From contig CM056878.1 in the NCBI GenBank assembly GCA_029876055.1, positions 2,914,001 to 2,978,000 of the forward strand: a stretch of 64,000 nt of DNA, in the 5' to 3' direction. The position numbers and the translations under genes are program-made. This DNA is from Madurella fahalii. Lineage: Eukaryota; Ascomycota; Sordariomycetes; Sordariales. The notes under the pieces were generated by a model. It was not told the origin of the DNA. It searched no databases and saw only the letters and a program-made list of their open reading frames with translations. Positions within the stretch are counted from its first letter, which is position 1. Each line of letters begins with the position of its first letter. Shown one piece after another: positions 54,256 through 64,000 of this stretch.

Positions 54256-55402
54256 TCACTGCGGTTCTGCCTTTTGCACGTCCATCCATTCCATCGTAAA
54301 CGCCGTAACAATCCTTGCCCAGTCTCTCACGGTAGGGATATCCAAATGGTCCCCATCGTCCTCCATTGTATGCCAGACATTGGGGAATGGCGACGGGATG
54401 AGATGCAACACAGGCGCGCCCCTCGCCATAAATGGTACATGGTCGTCACCCACATACCCTTTGCTAAATTCCGTCGCCATCTTGCCACTCTCTGGCAGGA
54501 ACGGCTTGCTCGGCTTGGATTCCAGCAGGCCCATATTGCGTAGCCTCCCCTCGAGCGCCGCCATCCTCTTGTACGCCCAATGCGTGCTCTGGAAGTACGA
54601 CGGAATCTTGGGGTCCTGGGCGCCAAGCAGATCAAGCAGCACAAACAGGCTGATCTGCCGCATCGGGTTCTTGAAGGTGGACATGGCTGGGTAAGGCGTT
54701 TCCTCCCACTCTTTGGCAAGTGCCCTACAAGGTTTGTCGTTACTCATCAGCGATCCATCCCCAAATGTAACCAACCGTGGCCCATATCAAGACTCACCTC
54801 GCTCCATACAGCGAATCCGTATCCGTCCAGCTCACAAACGCCTCCTCCCCATCCGTCAACAATATCTGCACCCCGACATCCTCCACCTTGCCCTCGCCCT
54901 CCGCCCACAGCCGCGCCAGCGCCTTCTCCACCTCCCTCGCCACAAACATCAGCACGGCGCACGGCGCCGCGCTGTCGGTCGCGCCCACGAACCCTTCCGG
55001 CTCGATCTTGCTGTCGTAGTGCGCGACCAGCGTCAGGAACGCGGCGGTGCCGGGCCGCTTCCTCGTCCACGGCGGCTCGCGCCGGAGGATGAGGTTCTGG
55101 AAGGGGATCTGCCTGTCGCCCGTGGCGGGCGTCGTCCCGGTCGAGTTCTGCCAGAGGATCTGCCACTCGGGCAGCCAGCGGCGGAAGAAGGCGACAAAGT
55201 GCTCCTGTGCCGCCACCTGGCCCGGCGTGCCCGGGACGCGCGGGATCAGGAGGGGCGCGAGGAGCTCGCCGCTGTGGGGCTCAAAGTCGTCTGCGTCTGG
55301 TGACGGGAGGGCGCGGAGGCTGTCGTCGGAAAGCGGGGTGTAGGCGTTTGCGAAGGGGGAGAGGGCGAGGAGGAGCGAGAGGAGGGCGGAGAGGAGGCGC
55401 AT
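54256..55402 (-). CDS. Secreted glutaminyl-peptide cyclotransferase (M28 fold)
   Basis: Predicted 357-aa glutaminyl cyclase that converts N-terminal Gln to pyroglutamate in the secretory pathway. Exons 55402-54798 and 54724-54256, intron 73 nt. A signal peptide is clear (MRLLSALLSLLLALSPFANA, cut near residue 20). Family marks in order: PRVPGTPGQVAAQEHFVAFF, LVAHYDSK (127-132), GFVGATDSAAPCAVLM with zinc ligand D143, LLTDGEEAF with catalytic E186, SLYGAR/ALA, LFVLLDLLGAQDP, YVGDDHVPFMARGAPVLHLIPSPFPNVWHTMEDDGDHLD with the His of the zinc site. This is the animal/fungal M28-like type. The insertion around residues 165-175 (WAEGEGKVEDVG) is as in other fungal members. One possible N-glycosylation site at NST (86-88). 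Confidence 0.92.
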
Positions 55403-56331
55403 TTTCGGAAATCTTTGGAGGATGAAGTTGGCTGGTTCCTTCGTTCGTTCGTAGGCAAGGCAAGGCAAGGCAAGGCAAGACAAGACAAGGCGCGCGGCGC
55501 GCGGCGCTCGAAGACGGGCTACGTACGGTACCTACTACCTAGCTCGTTGCGGCTATCGATGTCATGCTCTATCGAGTATCGCGGCGGACGAAGCAGGGTT
55601 GGATGCGAGATTTCTGAGCATTTGAACTGTCTTGCGACGAACCGTATATTGAGGGATTCGTGCCCTTGGACGCAAAATGCCTAGAAGCCTTAGCAGTTAA
55701 CTCGAAGGATCGGGGTGATCATTTTCATTGTCGGAGCACAAGCCGCTCGATGGCACTGCGCGAACCGCTCTTTGACACGGTCGCAGGTTGCACTGATTGG
55801 TCAGCTCTGGGCGCTGGGATGCCATCGCCGGGCCGTTTGGGCCGTCAAGGTGCCGCTGCCGATCGGCGGTTCGACATGCCGGAGCGGCGCTGCCCATGCC
55901 TGTAGAGCGGCGAACCGTGAACGAAAGAGCGGAGGCAAGCATTGCCCACAATTGTGGCATCAGTTACACGTCGCATGGCCGGATGCTTCGTTCTCGATCA
56001 GTAGCATCTTCGATTGTCGTTAACGTAACCCCTGCTGCGCGCAGCAAGCAAATGCTCTGCGTATGCATCCTCAGACCCGACGCCACCAACCCCTGTATCC
56101 GCCCGTTGCCAGCCTGTCGATGGTATCACGATGCGACTATAGCTATAATACAGATAAACAATGCAATAGCGTTGTTCCCCAGCCAGACCCGCCCGTCCCC
56201 AACATTCCCCAGGACCTCCTGTATGATGTTGCCAGAGTAAAATGCACGATGAATGGGTCAACCACTCCGCACCATGCAGCCACGCCGGTTCCCCAAGCCG
56301 TAATTGTAGCTCATGTCCATGCACATGCCGT
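55403..56331. other. Intergenic with GCAAG repeats
   Basis: 929 nt. Just upstream of the glutaminyl cyclase start, in its probable 5' UTR, lie (CGTT)n, about seven GCAAG/ACAAG units (55454-55489) and a CGCGCGGCGCGCGG block. No gene seen in the rest. Confidence 0.55.
55454..55489. repeat. (GCAAG)n pentanucleotide repeat
   Basis: Tandem GCAAG with later units ACAAG, 50-90 nt upstream of the glutaminyl cyclase start codon, so it would lie in the 5' UTR as pyrimidine-rich CTTGC on the transcript. Confidence 0.9.
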
Positions 56332-58089
56332 CTATTCCTCCTCACCCCTCTCAGCTGCCCTCCGCCGCTCCATTGCCTCCTCCAGCGCCAGCCTCTGCGT
56401 GAAGCTGCGTGGCGTCCCTACCAGGTTCGTAGCCAAGCTAGTCGCCCTGTAACTGCCCAAGTCCGCCTGATCGACACCGGTACGGCCATCGATGCTGCCG
56501 ACGAAAAAATGCACGTCCTTCATGTTGGCGATCTCATCGTACAATTCTGGGTCATTGATGGGGTTGATGCTCATGGATCGACCCCGGTACGACCCAATGC
56601 TGTGTCCGAACAGCGCTGCCGAGGGCGAGACGGCCGGCAACTTGCTTGTTCCCCTTTCTCGCTCCTCTTCGTTAGCCTTGCCAAGGCTCCTCAGGCGCCG
56701 CTGGGAAATCAACTCGTCCTCGTCATCTTCAGTTTCGGGGAGGTACTTCTGCGGTTTGCACTGTGACCGAGACAATGGTTGCCCTCCTTCTTCAAAGTCG
56801 AAGAGGGGGTCCTCTTCGTCTACATCATCTTGGTTGGCAGACCCGCGTGTAGTAGCTACACTTGGGGCAGCTGAAGTGACTTGAGAATGAGGCCGCGCGA
56901 AAGGGCGCTGCGCACCCGGGGACGGCGTCTTCTTCGCCGGTCTAATTGAGAGAAAGTCGTCTTCGGAGGTGTTTTCGTCTTCGTCATACTTGCCTATTTC
57001 CTCGATCGGCGAGCCAAGCCCGTTTGCAGGAACCTCATCCTCTTCCATGTCGGTTGGCCGAATAGTTGCCTGCGAGTCGACCTTTATCGGGCACGGATTC
57101 CCAGTATCCTCGATTCGCTTTCCGCCTCTCATAATGGCGGGTTCTCCGGGATCCGGGTTGACGACTGTCCAGATTGTTCCCTCTTCCAACGGGCTCCGGG
57201 TGAGCGCCTGCAGTGCTTGCGTAGACGACACCTTCCTCGGCCTGGGCGACGAGTCTTCTTCATCATCGATATTGAGCAGCGACGTCCCAACGTATGCTGG
57301 TGACTCATCCTCGATGGCGACGGCTGACGTGTCAGCCTTGGGCTGAGACTCCGCCCCACCGACCGGGGCTGGGATGCTGGTGGGTGCCTGGGGCGAAGAT
57401 GAAGATGGAAACACCTCCTCGCCCTCAAACTCGAAACGAACCCGGCGCGGGCTGCCTTTAGTCGAGCCGGAGGACCGCCGCAACGCGCTCCTCCGCAATT
57501 TCGACTCACTACCCGAAGACTCAACTGATGACGTAGACCGGTCCGTCAGCCGTCGATTTGGCGCCGGCCTGAGTTCGGGGGCAGCAGGAACGGGTTGTCT
57601 GGACTCCTCGACCTTTTTCACATTGTCAAAGGACAACGGGAACGATGGCTTCCCAGCCGCCGACGCTTGAGATGCTTCAGACAAGCGGCGGGAGCTAGGG
57701 TTGCCCTCGAGAAGCGGCAAGTAGGTTGGCGTGAACAGGCCATGGAACTCTTTCTCTCTCGCGTGCGCACTCCGCGGGCTTTCCTTGGGGATACCGGAAG
57801 TATGGCGAAGAATAGGCGGGGGGGACTTGCAACCGTCCCAGGCATTCCGATCTATTGCGGGCGAGTCGGGTGCGTCGCCGACCCTGGGACACAGAGCCGG
57901 ATACCTGGACATTGACTGAGCGATGACTCGCGATACCTCGCTGGAGATGTGATCCGGATAATTCTTCAAGCACTCTTCCATGTGTCTGTGGAACTCGGCC
58001 AGCATATCGCGCTGGTATGCCGCGACCTTGCCGTCGAGGTCGGCGAGCTTGTTGTGTAGCTCGGTCACCAGCCTCGCGGCGTCGTCCAT
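56332..58089 (-). CDS. Fungal protein with coiled coil and RVxF motif
   Basis: Intronless 585-aa protein without a known family. The N-terminus is a helix/coiled coil (MDDAARLVTELHNKLADLDGKVAAYQRDML...). The middle is Ser/Pro/Asp/Glu-rich and disordered, with basic SPRRVRFEFEGEEV: RVRF fits the RVxF docking motif of protein phosphatase 1. The C-terminus is again ordered (LYDEIANMKDVHFFVGSIDGRTGVDQADLG... ending in a Glu/Arg-rich helix). No membrane segment. An in-frame start at 58173 would add 28 Arg-rich residues; I chose 58089 because the predicted helix starts there. Possible PP1-regulatory or cytoskeletal scaffold role is inference from one short motif. Confidence 0.75.
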   Translation of the reverse strand: MDDAARLVTELHNKLADLDGKVAAYQRDMLAEFHRHMEECLKNYPDHISSEVSRVIAQSMSRYPALCPRVGDAPDSPAIDRNAWDGCKSPPPILRHTSGIPKESPRSAHAREKEFHGLFTPTYLPLLEGNPSSRRLSEASQASAAGKPSFPLSFDNVKKVEESRQPVPAAPELRPAPNRRLTDRSTSSVESSGSESKLRRSALRRSSGSTKGSPRRVRFEFEGEEVFPSSSSPQAPTSIPAPVGGAESQPKADTSAVAIEDESPAYVGTSLLNIDDEEDSSPRPRKVSSTQALQALTRSPLEEGTIWTVVNPDPGEPAIMRGGKRIEDTGNPCPIKVDSQATIRPTDMEEDEVPANGLGSPIEEIGKYDEDENTSEDDFLSIRPAKKTPSPGAQRPFARPHSQVTSAAPSVATTRGSANQDDVDEEDPLFDFEEGGQPLSRSQCKPQKYLPETEDDEDELISQRRLRSLGKANEEERERGTSKLPAVSPSAALFGHSIGSYRGRSMSINPINDPELYDEIANMKDVHFFVGSIDGRTGVDQADLGSYRATSLATNLVGTPRSFTQRLALEEAMERRRAAERGEEE

Positions 58090-59219
58090 TGTTGCGAGCG
58101 ATGCCGGAGCCCGGAACCCGGCGAATCTTAGTGATGCGCGTGACCTGATTGATTTGTGATTGGCAGGCTGCAAATCATGATCCCGGCATTAATTGCTGTC
58201 AGGAACCGCGTGACTGGTGGCCGCCGCCAGGCTGCTGAGCTCGCAGGGGCACGGGAGTCGGGGGGAGGGAAGTTGGAAATGGTTGGAGTTTTGTGGAAGA
58301 AACAGGTAAATTTTTGCTGTTGAGGCAACTGCATCAGAAAACGTCAACGATGAGCCTCCACTGTGCCTACAAGGTTTGAACGGTTCCAGAACGTGCAAGT
58401 ACCGACCAGGCCTAGATTCTGTGTTCCAGCCTTTGCAGAATAGGGCCCGGCTGGGGAGGGTGTGTGGCTGGCCAACCGGAGAGTCGCTTATTCGCGGGCG
58501 AGGGACATGGTGGGTCACTGTGCCGGCGTGCTGGAAAACGGATGCCATCCATTGGCGATCCCACACCCGAGAGCGCTTGTGCACCCGTCTGCACGCAATC
58601 AATTTCGACGGGGTCGGTGTATGAGGGCCCTCCACCGGTCAAGTCAACTGCAGACTACGGAATTGGCTCTGTGTACGTAATTGGCAGCTCACGACGACGA
58701 TACACAGCGGGCACTCCAATTGATGCCGGCTTATACGGTGTCCTGGCCAACCACATCCGGTCACGAAAACCATGATCGCATTTGTAGCCATGAGAAGGCG
58801 CAAGTCGCGGGAAAGTACGGCAACCATGGATGCGACTATAGTACCTTGATTGAGCATGCCACAGGCTTGTCAGTGGCCCCTCGCCAACACCAGAGCATGT
58901 GAGCTCATCCTTTGGCTAAAGACCTGACCGGTCAGCTCTATTGCTCACTGAGCTGGCTCAATATGGACGGTCTGCCCTGCATTTCGCTGCCACAGCGTCC
59001 GAGTCCTCTGGTTGTCTCATTTGTCAAAACCCCATATCAACCAATACCTCTTGGGGCAGAGAGCGATCTGCATGGACCAGAACGCCCTCCAACAGGCATT
59101 CGCCGTCTGCCGAATCATGAGATGCAGATGTTTGATAGACTAATCAAGTCGCACTTGGACCAAGTGCGACTTTCTTAAACCAATCAAGTTGAAGCAAGTC
59201 GGGAGCAACATCAGCAATA
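58090..59219. other. Intergenic
   Basis: 1.1 kb; promoter of the RVxF protein gene at the left and start of the AT-richer island at the right. No gene seen. Confidence 0.5.
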
Positions 59220-61735
59220 CTATGAGACATGGTTATGGAATCTTAGCAGCTCAATTCCGGAGCGAAGTCCGGTAACCGCATCACATCCGCAAAAGGGTCT
59301 ATCAACCCCGTTGTGGAGCTTTGCGATCTCCCTTCTCATCGTTGCGATGTCCCTGTCGATAATCTGCTCGGCTAGCAAGGTGTTGTGTTCTCTGGTAAAA
59401 TGATCGATGGTACGAGCAGTTCTCCTCGCAATTGTCATTTCGAGTTTGGTGAGCATGTTGTCGATGGTATTCTTTGTTTTAGGTGTAATGTCCTGGAACA
59501 GCTCGACCGGGACGTCCTCGGTCGTGGCAACTTGAAGCAGTTCATCTTCACACCTTTGAAACATCCAGGGCCTACCAAGGGGTTAGCCTCGGTACTGAAA
59601 GATGGCTGCTGCCTATGCCTACCAGATAGTCGAGTACAGAAACGGTACGTAGGCTCCATTGTGGAGGATACAGCTGGGCAGAATGTCCCGCGCGTCCCTT
59701 TTTTCGCCGAGTGTGCCAGCTCCTTCTGACTTCGGATGTCACGAATACGAGTTTGGTAGCTCCGTGCCTGGCTTTCAGTAAATTCAAAGGCAGGATGTTC
59801 TTGATTCAGAACGCGACGCCATTCGTCCAGAAAATGGTGAAATAGCGGCGTCAATGCTGCGTACGAGATTGCCCGTCCAGGAGCACCGGAATCCAGTAAA
59901 AAGCTGTACTCCCAGACCTCAACAGCATGTTCCCTTAAAGGCTGCACCAGGTCTGCGTCAACGTTAACCCCTGGAGGGCTTTCGACAAATACCACTAACA
60001 ATCTACCTTGATTGGAATTAACAAGACCTTTGGTTGAGGCCATGAACTCGCCTCTGTAGGATTGTCAACTCCGAATTAGGCAGTTACCGCATAGTTTGCC
60101 AACATACCTTCTAGAACATACCGCCCGGTAGGTGGCATAGTTCAGGCCACCTTGGTTATTTGGCGCCCTCCAGGCGGTAACGACGGGATTAAGGGAACTG
60201 CATCAGCTAAAATTCTACTTTGGCTGCAAAATTGAGCCTTTGGAAACCTGCATCCTTATCGATGTCCAACATCGTTCAAAAACTTTCGAATCTCCCGACC
60301 ACATTCCCGGTTGCTGAGAAGGCCCTTTTTTTCTTCCGGATATGAACGCGGAATATCGCTATGTGCTGCATACCGATGTCAGTATAATGATGGGATCCCG
60401 AAGAAATTCTACCGAGTCTAGTTTCCGCAGACGATCTTCAGGTCTAAAAGTTCGTCAACAGCGACAGCTTGGAGATAGAGCCCCCGAAAGAAACTACAAA
60501 ATTCATGGAGATGTCTCCTGCTAGCTGCCTGCTGCGCCGGTTGGACTGTGCTCTACGCATGGCGTCTCAAGGCTGGTATCTCGGCATAGTCCAGATTTAA
60601 AAACCCTCGCGTAACTTAACCTCATGGCTACAAAGATTGCCAGACAGGATTTCGTATGCCATGTTGGAAACGCAGAAAATTAGGAGTTGTTTTTGCGATG
60701 TCACTATAGTCCCGTTTGGCGTAAGCTGGGTCAAAGCCTCCGTCTTGTTCAGCAACGGTATCTTGGTCTTAACCTGAAATTGCATCAATTGACAGCTGCT
60801 ATCATGGGTAACGATAGAAACTGATAGTTTAAGACCCTCCACTGCACGAACTGGTTATGGATGGCGGGCCGCAAAAAGCCGTTCCGATATTTATGCAGGC
60901 ATGCTTGATCATCGATTCGATCCGGTCTTTCCCAGCCCGGCCCGGCCAGGCATGCCTTGGTACCTCGTGCCAGCTTCCTAGCATTTTTAGCCCTATTGAG
61001 TGATATGATATATTGTAGTTGCTCAGTCGGCGAGAAGGGAGCGTGATTCGAGGATATCCAACTTCACGAGAATTTGACTACCTAGGCCAGTGGCCAGTAT
61101 TCTAGTCTGCCGACATCTTGTTCTGTGCCGCCCCTGTTTCGCGTCGAGATGGTGTCTTCTTTAGCTCCTCTAATAACTTCTTGGACTTAGGTGTAGAAAT
61201 GTCCCCTATTGTATTAAGAACGTCGTAAACAAGACCGTCCTGAAGAATCTCGTCGGCAGTCAAGGGTTTTGTCTGCGCTCCTTCGTGTTTAAGGCTGGGT
61301 GTACAAAATGAATTTTAGCGAAGGTAATGCCGGTTTCTGCCTCATTTTCAGATAATCGACGTTCAGTTGACCCTCCGCATCTCAGGTCTCGGGAGAGAAC
61401 GTTTTGTTCATCGATCCAATCGGTGGTGCTGATGAAATGTACCTCACCGCGGTACTTTCCGTATTCATGCGGTACACGCCTACGTGCAGCTCGTAACAAG
61501 GCGCTTTTATCGAGGACTGCGTTGATTACAGAGCCCTTTCCAGCTCTTGTGTTGCTAGCAACTCTTCCGAGTGGGCGGGGGTAGCTGGCCTGAAATTGAA
61601 GATTGTTGATTGACGCATTCCATTGGGAAATTCGGTAGTATCTACAACCTCCGTACTGACCTGCTTTGGGATTTCAAGGCCGGCCTACCCCGCTGAAGCG
61701 CGGCGAAGTTCACCAAAGTCGCTGGAGTTATCCAT
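59220..61735 (-). pseudogene. Decayed SLIP-GC-like nuclear GTPase gene
   Basis: Scattered minus-strand pieces in the order of one large P-loop GTPase, the fungal SLIP-GC-like family. From 61735: an ATG frame with a TAG after 16 codons; at 61533-61556 a broken Walker A (SNTRAGKG in place of GxxGxGKS) followed by VINAVLDKSALL; then GEVHFIS..W and ITFAKIHFVHP; then, in another frame, LTADEILQDGLVYDVL; EYWPL near 61090; FCVSNMAYEILSGN at 60677-60636; FCPAVSSTMEPTYRFC from 59683; and the helical C-terminus KTKNTIDNMLTKLEMTIARR to 59220. The frame changes several times, stops intervene, and the part with the switch II region is missing. Full-length relatives are far longer. The family was recognised from memory. 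Confidence 0.65.
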
Positions 61736-63031
61736 GGTGCGCCTAGATATATTAGCTACAGGGAGCTGGTTCTTTTCCAGCTTGATGGAATATCGCGTGT
61801 GCATTTGCGTTGTACAGCGCCGAGGCACACTTGCCTCCCTTTAAGCCAATTCCATTCTCCGGCTCTCGAGGTGACCGCCCCTTCAAGCAGGCATCGGTCC
61901 GTTTTGATGACACTCGGGAATGAGGGTAACTTACCTGGTAAAACGCAACCAATTGTTATTCAGAGCTACAATGAAATGACGTGCCGCTGCCCGGGGAAAG
62001 TACGCAATGCTCTGCCCCCCAGGCTCAACGGAGAGTGGCGCGTGTAAAGTCAGAGAGCGGTACAAGGCGCCAAGAAGTAAGCCAGAGGATGGCTTTAGCC
62101 GCCGATCGAGTTGACAGAAGGAGAAGTGTGAAGATGGCGGGAGAATAGGTGGCAATTTTAAATCTCTTCCATTAGTAAAGGAAAAAAAAAATAAAAAAAA
62201 AAAAAAGGTCAACCGTCTCGTTTGAATTTAACGACTGGGTTTGAACTTGAAACGAAAAGAGGGGTCAGAAAATCTAGCATGAATTCCTATGGAGATATAT
62301 TTGCTTATAGAAACCGAATGGTTTGATTGAGAGTTGCTGTAATGCCATACCTTCAAGGGCAGAAGGGTGGTGAAGGATGAAGCAAGGGTTGAGTTTTTAC
62401 TTTATATGGTTATGAAGCAAACGAAGAGCCTAGTTTCTTCTAGAGAGGAGAAACCAGCAAGTTTATGGGGATCTTCCATAAGTTCAAAATATGTACCTTT
62501 TGAGAACGACTTGCTTATCCATTTCAGACGACTCATACCCTTCTCTGGGTGAGGTTTCGTATTATGCGTCTGCAACCGCCGTTATCCGTATTGAGGGCAG
62601 CGGGAATGGTTCGTTCCTTCCAGTTAGTCAATGTTCGAATGCTAGGGCTTACAAATAAACTAAAGGACACTTCAGGTTGTGAAGGAAGATACAACCTTTG
62701 TCTAGTGTCATTGGTAAATGTATCATCGCCGATATGCAGAAGGTGCAACGTTGGAACGTGGGTGGAGTTGCGGCTCAAGCCGCCCTGCCAAGACGTCCAG
62801 CACTGATCCATCTGACCGCCTTCTCGTTGGTCTCGAATTCTGCCCGTCACCCCTCAAAGCCCGGGACTTGATTTGAGTCAACAATCCGAATTCTCAGTCC
62901 ATCAAATCAACAGGACAGATCATAGCTCCCGCAAATCGAGTTCTACTGAGCGACCGGGCATCGCGCGCACCTCTACGCCATACCTTCGGCAAAGATCAGC
63001 AATACGATAATACAACAATATAGTACGAGAC
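61736..63031. other. AT-richer intergenic
   Basis: 1.3 kb with a poly-A tract at about 62183-62206 and no supported gene; it continues the AT-richer island of the decayed GTPase. The last 150 nt are the promoter/5' UTR of the CFIm25 gene. Confidence 0.5.
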
Positions 63032-63891
63032 ATGTCGACCATCACACCCACGGCTCTGCAGAGCTCGCAGCCGCCCATCATCCCCCTGCCCTTCAATGCC
63101 AACCAGCCCGAGACGATCCGACTGTATCCGCTATCCAATTACACCTTTGGCGTTAAGGAAACACAGCCGGAGGAGGACCCAAGCGTGCTGGCGCGGCTGA
63201 AGCGGCTGGAGGAGCATTATCAGGCGCACGGCATGCGCCGAACCTGCGAGGGCATCCTCGTCTGCCACGAGCACAACCACCCGCACATCCTCATGCTGCA
63301 GATCGCCAACGCCTTCTTCAAGCTGCCCGGCGACTACTTGCGTCCCGAGGACGAGGAGATTGAGGGTTTCAAGGCGCGCCTGGATGAGCGGCTCGCACCC
63401 GTCGGCAGCCTTGGCGAGGGGGAGAAGGCGGGTGACTGGCAGGTGGGTGACTGCCTTGCACAGTGGTGGAGGCCCAATTTCGAGACTTTCATGTACCCCT
63501 TCGTACCGGCCCACATCACGCGTCCGAAGGAGTGCAAAAAGCTCTACTTCATTCAGCTGCCAAAGTCGAGTATGTCTGCGTTCCCATGTACATGAGATTA
63601 TACCGTGCTGATTATGGCTGCGCAGAGGTGCTGAGCGTCCCGAAGAACATGAAGCTTCTCGCGGTCCCGCTCTTTGAGCTCTACGATAACACGGCTAGAT
63701 ATGGCCCCCAGCTATCAGCTATCCCTCACCTCCTGAGCCGCTACAACTTTGAGTTCGTCGACGAAAACGGCGAAGTGGTGGCCCTTACCCCAAGTGCCGC
63801 GCCAAGCAATGGAGAAGCCCCCAAGACCAAGGTCTTGGCTGGCGGCGACGATGTTGACATGAAGACGGAGAACGGAACATCGACGCATTAA
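63032..63891 (+). CDS. Cleavage factor Im 25-kDa subunit (NUDT21/CPSF5)
   Basis: Predicted 267-aa subunit of cleavage factor Im, which binds UGUA in pre-mRNA and guides 3'-end cleavage and poly(A)-site choice. Exons 63032-63569 and 63626-63891, 56-nt intron, joining QLPKSK to VLSVPKNMKLLAVPL. Family marks: IRLYPLSNYTFGVKE, RRTCEGILVCHEHNHPHILMLQ, FFKLPGDYLRPEDEEIEGFKARLDERL (the Nudix-like box without the catalytic glutamate pattern, so non-hydrolytic), VGDCLAQWWRPNFETFMYPFVPAHITRPKECKKLY, and FELYDNTARYGPQLSAIPHLLSRYNF. A short fungal C-tail follows. One of the most conserved genes in the window. Confidence 0.95.
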
Positions 63892-64000
63892 ACAGAGGAT
63901 GCGGTTGGTCATGGGTATATTAATTTAGCAGGTGCCTGGCGTCTGGAGTTTGGTATCGTGAACCCGTAGGGTAGACTGCCAGCTGCTAAGAGGAGTATGC

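Noticed and set aside
59577..59654. Alternative intron (GTACCG donor, acceptor before 59577) making the 59.2-60.0 kb frames one small intact gene
   Set aside because: The frame would join, but the family order (MEPTY..C then GPGxFKxxKM) is kept only with the other, 51-nt in-frame intron, after which the frame is lost; together with the upstream relics a pseudogene fits better. Not fully excluded.

Overview
The window is nuclear DNA of a filamentous ascomycete fungus. Most genes are interrupted by short introns (about 49-90 nt) with GT...AG ends and CTAAC/CTGAC-like branch sites. Coding exons are GC-rich with strong third-position GC. Several proteins are of fungal type: a siderophore-type MFS carrier, a Zn2Cys6 regulator, Pho85, Sgf73 and fungal-only disordered proteins. 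Protein sequences resemble Sordariomycetes, probably Sordariales (Chaetomiaceae-like); that placement is inferred from memory of family sequences. There are no operons, CRISPR arrays, bacterial features or intact transposons.

Layout. 0.7-4.4 kb: siderophore-type transporter (+) and a saccharopine-dehydrogenase-like oxidoreductase (-). 5.2-6.3 kb: ribosomal protein eL43 in eight exons, two of them microexons. 8.0-10 kb: RING-PHD protein. 11.0-11.6 kb: small protein with a duplicated cysteine motif. 12.5-13.8 kb: mitochondrial ribosomal protein mL46. 16.3-18.6 kb: low-complexity fungal protein (-). 22.1-23.1 kb: secreted protein with a one-base frameshift (-). 23.9-24.7 kb: protein made of two diverged repeats (-). 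25.8-28.4 kb: cytochrome b561-like membrane protein with a long disordered tail. 29.0-30.3 kb: kinetochore protein Nnf1. 30.9-32.1 kb: PH-domain protein (-). 36.5-38.3 kb: NTF2-RRM (G3BP/Bre5/Nxt3-like) protein (-). 41.6-43.5 kb: Zn2Cys6 factor. 44.1-45.5 kb: tafazzin (-), divergent from NOSIP (46.1-47.3 kb). 47.4-48.6 kb: SLC25 carrier (-). 49.5-50.9 kb: SAGA subunit Sgf73 (-). 52.1-53.2 kb: Pho85 kinase (-). 54.3-55.4 kb: secreted glutaminyl cyclase (-). 56.3-58.1 kb: protein with a possible PP1-docking motif (-). 59.2-61.7 kb: decayed SLIP-GC-like GTPase gene (-) in a more AT-rich island. 63.0-63.9 kb: cleavage factor Im 25-kDa subunit.

Most genes are single-copy housekeeping genes (translation, mitochondrial lipid and ribosome, chromatin, kinetochore, RNA 3'-end processing, kinase signalling). 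They are separated by long non-coding stretches (up to 4.4 kb) that hold simple repeats and a few relics. I see no gene cluster acting in one pathway. The best leads are the duplicated Cys-motif protein, the microexons in the eL43 and tafazzin genes, and two disrupted genes. Exon borders were fitted by hand; those I call good keep the frame across every junction and match the family sequence.
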